A stretch of 64,000 nt of DNA, taken from positions 496,001 through 560,000 of the forward strand of contig CAWANP010000019.1 in the NCBI GenBank assembly GCA_963783445.1, written 5' to 3'. Positions 49,050-57,074 of the stretch are shown one piece after another. A program made the position numbers and the translations under genes. The notes under the pieces are model-generated. The model saw only the letters and a program-made list of their open reading frames with translations, was not told the DNA's origin and searched no databases. Within the stretch, counting starts at the first letter, position 1; each line of letters starts with the position of its first letter. The DNA is from CAWANP01 sp963783445. Lineage in GTDB: Bacteria; Chloroflexota; Anaerolineae; JAAYZQ01.

Positions 49050-49901
49050 TCAGATGCTTTCCTCACCTATTCTCGATACAAAGACAAGGCTCAGAATCGA
49101 GGCAAAGACCATGGTCAGCATAGCACCCAGAAACAGAGACCAGTATATTCCCAGATTTGAGGTTTGGGTGAATGGACCGAGCAGGTACTCGACTGCAACC
49201 CCAAGAAACATCACTGGAACGAGGTACCAGTAGCCCTTGCTCTGCACAAAACGGTCATTTCTGCTGAACCTGTAAAGATACAGTGCGAACACTTGGAAGA
49301 TCAGAAACACCGTGAGATACCACCCCGCGAAATTCGAGATGGGCACACCGTGGTAGGGGCCGCCATCCTCCCATATCCAGGCGCCATGGATGGTTGAGCT
49401 GATCGGGTCAAAACAGAAATCCCACATGACCATGAGAAAACTGGCGACAAAGGGAACCAGAAAGATGTTTCTCTTCTCAATGCCCGTGCCCAGATTCCCG
49501 AGGAATATCGTGCCCATTGTCCAGGTCAGGTAGCCGGCCACAAAATAGGCAGGCATGATCGTCAGCGGCACGGCACCTATCTTGAAGCCGAGTAGGTCCG
49601 TATAGTGGTAGTTGCCAAATGGGAACCCCGTGGCGATGCTTGCCGTTTCGGTGGTCCAGGAGATCAGGAATGTGATCCCAAAGAACACAAACATATTGTC
49701 CCAGCCGTACCTTCTGACCCCGTGAATGAGCACAAAGGCAAGCCAGGCCAGCTTTTGGGCAAGCTCGACCGTCTCACCAGCATTGCCAAACAGAACCCAC
49801 GGATCAAGCAAGGCCAGGCTCCAGTAGATGGCTGCTACAAGCACCAGCCATAGGTTCTGTCGAATTCCTGCTACGATGCCGGTCTCTTGTTTCTCATGCA
49901 T
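49050..49901 (-). CDS. CruF-like carotenoid biosynthesis membrane protein (DUF422)
   Basis: 283 residues with about eight hydrophobic segments (LWLVLVAAIYWSLALLDPWV first, LFLGAMLTMVFASILSLVF last). Diagnostic family motifs are ATGFPFGNYHYTDLLG, VMWDFCFDPISS and WIWEDGGPYHGVPISNFAGW. CruF and its archaeal relatives hydrate the 1',2' double bond of psi-end carotenoids (or bisanhydrobacterioruberin). No other carotenoid gene is in the window, so the substrate is not certain. Start ATG 49899-49901; the N-terminal 14 residues are charged and cytoplasmic. Confidence 0.85.
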   Translation of the reverse strand: MHEKQETGIVAGIRQNLWLVLVAAIYWSLALLDPWVLFGNAGETVELAQKLAWLAFVLIHGVRRYGWDNMFVFFGITFLISWTTETASIATGFPFGNYHYTDLLGFKIGAVPLTIMPAYFVAGYLTWTMGTIFLGNLGTGIEKRNIFLVPFVASFLMVMWDFCFDPISSTIHGAWIWEDGGPYHGVPISNFAGWYLTVFLIFQVFALYLYRFSRNDRFVQSKGYWYLVPVMFLGVAVEYLLGPFTQTSNLGIYWSLFLGAMLTMVFASILSLVFVSRIGEESI

Positions 49902-49972
49902 CTAGGTGATCTCGTCGAAAAGCAGCCCTCATTCATTCTCTTCACAATGATCATGTACAGTACCGCCGTACA

Positions 49973-51088
49973 CTATGAGCCCATGTCAACGTACTGCCTG
50001 ATGCGTTCTGCCGCCATGCCCTCCAAACCCAAGTCGGCCACGGACAGCCCCCTCCCTGCAAAGTCCTCACCTGAAACCAGGGTCTGGAGATGGATAACAG
50101 AGTCGATGGTAGGCGTGGTCAGGCCAAGCTGCCGGGCCAGCGATGCCAGGGGCATCAGCCCGTAGGGAATGTCCTCGCGGGCTACCTCCAACAGAATCTC
50201 TGCGGGATCAAAAGCAAAGTTCTGGTCTGCTTCATTGCCCTTGATTGCGTCGTAAAGGGAGATACCGCTGGCCCCAACGTGGTCATACATGTTTGTGATC
50301 TGTTCCAGAACCGTCTCGGTGCTCACCCCGAGCGCTCTACAGATGGCCAGACGTTCCTCATCGATCATTTCCACTACCCTGCAGATGCGCTGTGTAGCAC
50401 CATCACGGTAGTAATAGAAAGGCTGACCTGTAAGGGTCTCAATGGTACCCGCGTTCAGCAAAGAAATGGGAGCGTGAACAATCGGATTCATGTTCTTCAG
50501 GTTGGTCTCAAGGATGTTGTCAGCCCGGGAAAACTGGGGATAGAGAGCCTGAAGTGTGGGAAGAACCTGATCTGTTTTCACCGCTGGCATGGCTGCAAAG
50601 TAGACGATCTGCTTGGTTGCGTGGACGTTCACTGAAGCAGGGCCATCGGTGAAGGTCAAATAGGGCAGCAGCATGGTCTCTGAGAGGATGACCCTCTTGC
50701 CCGCCTCCTTGATCTTGGATTGGAACCGGAGAGCAGACCAGTAGCCCGTGTTGAACACCACCACCTGACCGTCCTGGAAATGGGGCGTCAGCACGTCCAT
50801 GAAAGCGCTGTGCCCGAACACCGGGCAGGTGATCATGACCACTTGGGCTTCAGCCAACGCTTCAGCAGGATCCGTCGTAACGACCTCTGGCATGACCGTT
50901 CCTGTTTTTCCAGAGGCGGTCTGCCCTTTGATTGCGATGCCACCTTGCTTCCCGATTGCATCCAGGTTTTTTGAGAAACGGGGTAGTTCGAACAGCCTTA
51001 CCGCATGGCCCATGAGGGTCAGGTCCGCTGCCTCGGTCATACCGCCGCGGCCCGCACCGCAGATCGCTACGTTGATTGATCCTGGCAT
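49973..51088 (-). CDS. NAD/NADP octopine/nopaline dehydrogenase family protein
   Basis: 371 residues, intact. The Rossmann loop is NVAICGAGRGGMTEAADL; QVVMITCPVFGHSAFMDVL and VVVFNTGYWSALRF follow; the C-terminal domain has NMNPIVHAPISLLNAGTIE with the conserved N...H of the opine dehydrogenase catalytic pair, and DDRDIPYGLMPL-like EDIPYGLMPLASLARQLGLT. Such enzymes interconvert opine-type N-(carboxyalkyl) amino acids with their amine and keto acid. It is on the opposite strand from, and only moderately similar in visible motifs to, the broken paralogue at 38.4 kb. The MBL-fold hydrolase gene lies 77 bases upstream on the same strand and may be co-transcribed. Confidence 0.88.
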   Translation of the reverse strand: MPGSINVAICGAGRGGMTEAADLTLMGHAVRLFELPRFSKNLDAIGKQGGIAIKGQTASGKTGTVMPEVVTTDPAEALAEAQVVMITCPVFGHSAFMDVLTPHFQDGQVVVFNTGYWSALRFQSKIKEAGKRVILSETMLLPYLTFTDGPASVNVHATKQIVYFAAMPAVKTDQVLPTLQALYPQFSRADNILETNLKNMNPIVHAPISLLNAGTIETLTGQPFYYYRDGATQRICRVVEMIDEERLAICRALGVSTETVLEQITNMYDHVGASGISLYDAIKGNEADQNFAFDPAEILLEVAREDIPYGLMPLASLARQLGLTTPTIDSVIHLQTLVSGEDFAGRGLSVADLGLEGMAAERIRQYVDMGS

Positions 51089-51165
51089 CTTTTTCCCCTT
51101 TTCAGACCTTCACTCAGCCTCGGAGATGAGCAACTGAAGGTGAGAGCTTGATCGTTTCCTTCCCG

Positions 51166-52020
51166 TCAGTATACCTCGAGATCTCTGCCCGAGACAACCT
51201 TGCCCTCGTAGCCAGCCTGCACCTCCTGCAACAGCTCTTGCTCCGATGCATCAAAGAAGAGCTGATGGTAGAGTATCACCAAGCCCGGTCTTGTTCTTGA
51301 TGCCATCTCTGCCAGTTCATTGGCCCCTGTGTGCATGCTCGAATGATACCTCCGCCAGTCTTCTGACTCTTGCCCCAGTCCTTCTGTCGAATAGACCTCG
51401 TGAATCAGCACATCGCAGTCCCGGTATTCCTCGACATACCCTTCGAAGGGCGCTGTATCTCCGGCAATCACAATCGTTCGATCAGGTGCGCGAAACCTGT
51501 ACCCGAGTGCTTCCCATGTCCCATGATTGACCTGGAAAGCTTCTACGCGGACCCTGTTGTCCTGGTATATGGTGCCTGCCGCTACCTCGTGGCTCCTTAC
51601 CTCATAGCCTGTGTTGTTGCCTGGCTCCAGACCAAATACCCGCTGCTCTATGTCCTGTTCATAGGCCGCCAGAATGTTGCTTGTCATCGCGCCGATGCCT
51701 CTGGGGCCATAGACCTCTAGCGGTTCCTGCCGACCAAGTACCCAGGGCGTGAATATGACGTCCGGATACCCTACTGTGTGGTCTGAGTGCAGGTGCGTCA
51801 CAAACAGTCGCTGGAGCCTGGATACTTCAAGTCCTTCGACTCCTGCCAGGTGCGCTGCGGCGGCCCTACGAACCACCCCGGGCCCGCAATCAACCAGGTA
51901 CGGCGTCTCATCAACGACGATCGCTACCGCAGGGCCGGATCGATCTGGGTCGGCGTTGGGGGTTCCTGTTCCCAGGAGAACGATCTTGGAGCTTCGTGGG
52001 CTTCCGGCCTTGACACTCAT
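51166..52020 (-). CDS. Metallo-beta-lactamase-fold hydrolase (ribonuclease Z-like)
   Basis: 284 residues from ATG 52018-52020, which follows a GGAGGA site. The metal motif H-x-H-x-D-H is VTHLHSDHTVG; further ligands are in VNHGTWEALG, IVIAGDTAPF (D) and VILYHQ (H). The N-terminus SSKIVLLGTGTPNADPDRSG is typical of RNase Z/arylsulfatase-like members of this fold. RNase Z exosite features are not evident, so a small-molecule or phosphodiester hydrolase is as likely as tRNA processing. An in-frame extension upstream to 52248 exists but lacks family signals. It is transcribed toward the opine dehydrogenase. Confidence 0.85.
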   Translation of the reverse strand: MSVKAGSPRSSKIVLLGTGTPNADPDRSGPAVAIVVDETPYLVDCGPGVVRRAAAAHLAGVEGLEVSRLQRLFVTHLHSDHTVGYPDVIFTPWVLGRQEPLEVYGPRGIGAMTSNILAAYEQDIEQRVFGLEPGNNTGYEVRSHEVAAGTIYQDNRVRVEAFQVNHGTWEALGYRFRAPDRTIVIAGDTAPFEGYVEEYRDCDVLIHEVYSTEGLGQESEDWRRYHSSMHTGANELAEMASRTRPGLVILYHQLFFDASEQELLQEVQAGYEGKVVSGRDLEVY

Positions 52021-52303
52021 CTGTTTTCCTCCGACCTGGCAGGTTCTGGCGCATGGTGTCCTGCACTTGAACCGGTGCAGGGCCAGCAGGGACCGATACA
52101 GCATACTCCATTCTGGCTGGCAAGGCAACCATGATAGGCTGGATGACGGGCAGAGGGTGCATGCGGTGGTGGCGATTGGAAATCGCCCAGCATTGCCGCC
52201 AGAAATCCTCGCGTGCCGGCTCTGTATAACGAGATTGAAGAATGCCAAGGCGACGCGGTTCGTCTGGTTCCAGGTCGCTGACGAAGCGCGCCCGAGAGCG
52301 CAG

Positions 52304-52326
52304 CATCCTGAGCTTGTCGAAGGATG
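52304..52326. repeat. Short palindromic interspersed repeat of the CCTGAGCTTGTCGAAGG type
   Basis: CATCCT...AGGATG form the stem around the internal GAGCTTGTCGA. Repeats with this core are widely dispersed in bacterial genomes. It lies immediately after the xylulokinase stop, in an otherwise plain intergenic region. Confidence 0.55.
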
Positions 52327-52329
52327 ATA

Positions 52330-53831
52330 CTACTCGACCAGGCGGGCAACCCCGTTGAAAGTGGGCCGCAGCGCCGGGTACAGATCGCGATAGAGAGGGT
52401 AGAGTTCTTTGTACCGGGTCTTGTCCGGCCCGGGCAGCGTGGAGCCGGTGATCTGGATGGCGGCCGCGCAGGCCGACTCTACGTCGGGCCAGGCGCCAGC
52501 CCCCACAGCGGCCAGCAGCGCCGCGCCATAGGCCGCGCCCTCGGTGGTGTTGACCGTCACCAGCTCGGCGTCCAGGACGTCGGCCAGGATCTGCCGCCAG
52601 AGCGGGCTTCGGGCCCCGCCGCCTGTGACGCGTACCTGGCGGACGGCGGCCAGCCCGGCCGATTTCATCAGCTCAAAGCTGTCGCGCAGGCCAAAGGCCA
52701 CCCCCTCCAGTACGGCGCGGGTCAGGTGGGGCTGCCTGTGGCGCACGGTCAAGCCCACGAAGGCCCCGCGGGCCAGTGGATCGGGGTGCGGCGTGCGCTC
52801 GCCGGTCAGGTAGGGCAGGAAGAGCAGCCCCTCGCTGCCGGGCGGCACGTCCGCCGCCGGCGCCAGCAGCGTCGTCATAGTCCGGTGCCAGGGGCCAGCG
52901 TGTCGCGGTACCAGCGCAGGCTGCCCGCGGCCGAGAGCATGACGCCCATCAGGTGCCATTTGCCGGGTACGGCGTGGCAGAAGGCGTGCAGCCGGCCCTC
53001 CGGCTCGACGATGGGCCGGTCTGTCGTGGCAAAGACCACGCCCGAGGTGCCCAGGCTGAGGGATACCACGCCCTCGACGACGGCGCCGGTGCCCACGGCC
53101 CCGGCGGCCTGGTCGCCGCCGCCGGCCATGACCGGCGTGCCGGCTCTCAGGCCGGTCGCCTCGGCGGCCTGGGGGCTGATCCGGCCGGTTACGGCGGTGC
53201 CTTCAAAGGTCGGCGGCAGCCAGGCGGGATCGATGCCCAGGGCGGCTACCACTTCGGGCGACCAGTCGCGCTGGCGCAGGTCAAAGAGCACCGTGCCCGC
53301 ACCACCGGCCTTGTCGGTGGCATAGCCGCCGGTCAACTTGAAGCGGACATAATCCTTGGGCAGCAGGATGTGCCGGACCCGGGCGTACACCTCCGGTTCG
53401 TTGTTCTTGACCCACAGGACTTTGGGCGCGGTGAAACCGGTCAGCGCGTCGTTGCCCGTGATCTGGATGAAATGCTGCTTGCCCAGCAAGCCCCGGATCT
53501 GATCGCATTCGGCCCCGGTGCGCTGGTCGTTCCAGAGGATGGCCGGGCGCAGGACCTCGCCGGCTGCATCCAGCAGTACCAGGCCGTGCATCTGGCCGGT
53601 GAGTCCCACGGCCTTGACGTCGGCGGCATCGACGCCGGATTCGGCCAGCACCTGGCGGATGCTGGCGACGGTCGCCTGCCACCACAGGTCGGGGTGCTGC
53701 TCGGCCCAGAGGGGCTGGGGGGTTTCGTAGCCGTACTCTGACGAGGCCACGGCTACCACCTGGCCGTCGGCGCGCATCAGCAGCGCCTTGGTAGCGGTGG
53801 TCGAGCTGTCGATGCCCATCAGGTAGGTCAT
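52330..53831 (-). CDS. xylB: Xylulokinase (FGGY family; one frameshift)
   Basis: About 500 residues. The N-terminal half begins MTYLMGIDSSTTATKALLM, has the XylB-type LTGQMHGLVLLD and ILWNDQRTGAE, and the nucleotide region AGGGDQAAGAVGTGAV with SLGTSGVVFA. The C-terminal half has FLPYLTGERTPHPDPLARGA and RVTGGGARSPLWRQILADVL. The frame changes near 52880; both halves are otherwise clean, so an indel is likely. It phosphorylates D-xylulose for the pentose phosphate pathway. No xylose isomerase gene is in the window. With the GH3 gene 287 bases upstream on the same strand it suggests xylo-oligosaccharide use. Confidence 0.9.
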
Positions 53832-54118
53832 GCGATCTGTCCTCCGCCTGGATCTGTTCGTATTCTAGCAGGTTAGCGGCAGCCTGCAAGTGTTTGCAGG
53901 TGTCTTGCGACTCACGCAGCGCTGGCCGACGCAGACCTACCGGCCGCCTCTTCGCTCGCAGTGGGTCCGCGACCCGCTGCAGTTTGCTGAGCTACGCTGA
54001 AAAGGGCCAGGTCACGGATTGGGTCTTCTGACCCCTGAGCACTCGGGAACCCACGGAGTGAGGAGCGGCCAGCGCACGCCGAGTACCAGTTCGTTGACAA
54101 ACTCCCCCTGCAAGTCTA
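53832..54118. other. Intergenic region between GH3 and xylB
   Basis: 287 bases; no clear promoter or hairpin with T-run is recognised. Confidence 0.4.
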
Positions 54119-56732
54119 TCAGGAATCTGGCTCCTCGACCCGAACCTCACTGAAGTACACCTTCTTATCCCCCACTTCGGCTGGCCTGTGTCTCATCTCG
54201 ATATCGGCGGCCAGCGGCGTCTGCGTCGCATTGCCGCCCACCAGCACCTCGGCCATGCCAGGGGCGACGACCCGGCGCATCTTCGGGTCAGGGTAGGTCA
54301 GGAGCTGGCTATTCAGGGTAAAGGCTACGGTCTTGCGCTCTCCTGGCTCTAACGTGATGCGTTTGAAGCCCCTCAGCTCCCGTCTTGGGTAGGCGGCTGG
54401 TGCCTCGGGGTAGAGGACATAGAGCTGCACCACCTCGTCGCCCTCGACCTCGCCGGTATTGGACACATCCACGCGGACCGTCACCATCTCGCCGGGGCGT
54501 GCCCTTTCATAGTTCACTCTCAAATTGTCATAAGTGAACTCTGTGTAGCTCAGCCCATAGCCAAAGGCATACAGCGGCTGGCCGTGGAAGTAGCGGTGGG
54601 TGCGGCCATCCATCCGGTAGTCGTCGAAAGCCGGCAGGTCCTCCGTTGACCTGTAGAACGTCACCGGCAACCGGCCGCCGGGATTATAGTCGCCGAACAG
54701 GACGTCGGCCAGCGCGTCGCCGCCCGCCTGGCCGGGATACCAGGCCTCGACGATGGCCGGGACATGCAACGCGGCCCAGGGGATGGCCAGGGCGCTCCCG
54801 TTGAGCAGGGCCAGTACCACCGGTTTGCCCAGGGCGTGCAGTTTCTTTATAAAGTCTTCTTGTAGCTGCGGCAGTTCGATGCGGGTCCGGTCGCCACCCT
54901 CGAAACCATCGGTCTGGACCGGCATCTCTTCTCCCTCTAACCTGGGAGAGAGGCCCATCACGGCCACGATCACTTCCGCCTTGGCGGCCGCCTCCAGGGC
55001 GGGCGTCTCAAAGTCGATGCCAGGCCGCACCCAGAGCAGCCTGGCCTGGGGATCCAGTCCCCGGCTGAAGTGGTCCAGGCGGAGCGAGTAGAGGCGCCCG
55101 CCCTCCAGCTCGACCTCTTTGCTCCTCAGGACCGGGTGGTGAATGTCGGCGTACTCGACGAGGAGCTGGCCGTCCAGATAGAGTTTGTAGCCGCTAAAGC
55201 CATCGACGCCGAGCCTGTACTTGCCGCTGATTGGGGGCACGAGGTAACCCGACCAGCGGATCGAAAACTCGTCTCCCCATTCTCCGGACAACGGCGTCGT
55301 GTCCTTCCAGATGAAATCGATGGTGCGATCGGTTTGGCATAAGGCTGGCTCCCCCTTGAAATCTGGGTTGTCATAATACTCCACCGCCAGGCCACTTTCC
55401 CCTGCCCATGCCTCCGCCCGGCGGAGGAACGCCGAGGGGATGACCTCAAAGGGGGGAGCGCCATCAACCAGGCCACAGCCCTGCGCATAGTAGAGCGTGG
55501 AGGATGGCGACAGCTTCTTGCGGATGCCCTCCAATGGCGTAACCGGCTCGGCCGGAGTCCCGCTGTAATTTCCGGCTAGAACCGTCACGCTATCCGCATT
55601 GGGTCCGACAACGGCGATAGATCTGATGTCCTTGGGCAGCGGCAGTAGACTGTCCTCGTTCTTGAGCAGCACCATCGATTCTCTGGCCGCCTGGAGGGCC
55701 AGCGCCCGGTGGCGGGGTGAGTCAATGACCTCGTAGGGTATGCCAGCGTAGGGTACCTGCTCGGGTGGATCAAACATGCCCAGCCGAAAGCGGGCTGTGA
55801 ACAGCCGTTCCACCGCGCGGTCGATGGCCTCTTCGGAGATCAGCCCCTGTTCCACCGCCCCCAGCAGCGCCGGGTAGGTGGAGCCGCAGTTGAGATCGCA
55901 GCCATTCTTGACGGCCAGGGCCGCCGCCTCTTCGGGGGTACCCACGACCTTGTGGTGGGCATAGATGTCAATGATGGCCCAGCAGTCGGACACGACGTAG
56001 CCATCCAGCCCGTCCTCCCCACCAAACCCCCACTCCTCGCGCAGGATCTGCTGCAGGAGGGTGGGGCTGGCGCAGGCCGGCTCGCCGTTCACGCGGTTAT
56101 AGGAGCCCATGATCGAGACGGCGCCGCCCTCCTTGATGCAGGCCTCGAAAGCGGGCAGGTAGGTATCCCGCATATAGCACTCGTCCACGACGGCGTCAAA
56201 GTGGTGGCGGTCCTTTTCCGGGCCGCTGTGCACGGCATAAGTGCTTGGGAGTGGCAACAAGCTTCAGGTATTGGGGATCGTCGCCCTGCAGTCCTTTGAT
56301 GAACTCCACACCCATCCGGGCGGTGAGGTAGGGATCCTCGCCATAGGTTTCCTGGCCCCGGCCCCAGCGCGGGTCGCGAAGGATATTGACGTTGGGCGAC
56401 CAGAAGGTCAGACCAGTATAGATCTTGGTTATACCGCGCCGCAGCGCTTCGTGATGTTTGGCCCGTCCCTCGTCCGAGGTGGCCGTGGCGATCTGGGTCA
56501 TGAGGTCGGCGTTCCAGGTTGCCGCCAGCCCGATGGCCTGGGGAAAGACGGTGGCTACCCCGGCCCGCCCCACGCCGTGCAGGCATTCCTCCCACCAGTT
56601 GTAGGCCGGGATGCCCAGCCGTTCGATGGCCGGGGCATCGAAGACCATCTGGGATACCTTCTCTTCCAGGGTCATCTGGGAGACCAAGTTGGCCACGCGT
56701 TCTTTGATAGGTTTCGAGGTATCTTTGTACAC
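54119..56732 (-). CDS. GH3 glycoside hydrolase with PA14 domain (beta-xylosidase/beta-glucosidase; one frameshift)
   Basis: About 870 residues. The barrel starts KPIKERVANLVSQMTLEEKV and contains YNWWEECLHGVGRAG, WSPNVNILRDPRWGRGQETYGEDP (in parts), KHYAVHSGPEKDRHHFDA and the nucleophile aspartate in GYVVSDCWAI. A PA14 domain (GEWGDEFSIRWSGYLVPPIS to RLLWVRPG) is inserted in the C-terminal sandwich, followed by the Fn3-like end domain (VRVDVSNTGEVEGDEVVQLY). The ECLHGVGRAG and HAVHSGPE-type motifs favour beta-xylosidases. GTG 56730-56732 with a GGAGGG site five bases away is the best start. One frame change near 56235. No signal peptide is seen. Confidence 0.87.
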
Positions 56733-57074
56733 GATTCCCTCCAGGTTGTCTCGCCTTGACTCACTCACAATGACAATCATTACATGGATTGAGTTGGTGA
56801 TGCCCTCAAGGGTTTGTCCTTCTTGCTTTGGATCAGCCCGATCAGCTTTGCTGCAGCCACGTGGCCCATCTGGTTGATGAACTGGGCCGGGAAAGATACC
56901 GGTGTCCTTTTCAGAGTATGACATGGGCCAGGGCATTTGTCAAGGAGGAAATCGCGGGCGTTTGTTGTTGAGCAAAGTCGCAGGACATGGTACAATAGGG
57001 TGGTCACAGGCAGACTGGTGAAGACCGGGGTCCACGGCGATCCTGGTTCGTTGCTGCACAGCAGGTTGAATGTC
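56733..57074. other. Divergent region between GH3 and the LuxR-type regulator
   Basis: 342 bases holding the GH3 promoter (56915-56943) and a long GH3 leader. Nothing clear was found for the plus-strand promoter. Confidence 0.45.
56915..56943 (-). promoter_or_regulatory. Promoter of the GH3-xylB operon
   Basis: Minus strand: TTGACA, 17-base spacer, CATACT. Expected start near 56908, giving a leader of about 175 bases. Confidence 0.5.

Noticed and set aside
56780..56890. Remnant of a LacI-type regulator C-terminus in the GH3 leader (QFINQMGHVAAAKLIGLIQS).
   Set aside because: The resemblance is limited to about 25 residues and no HTH or sugar domain is found upstream.
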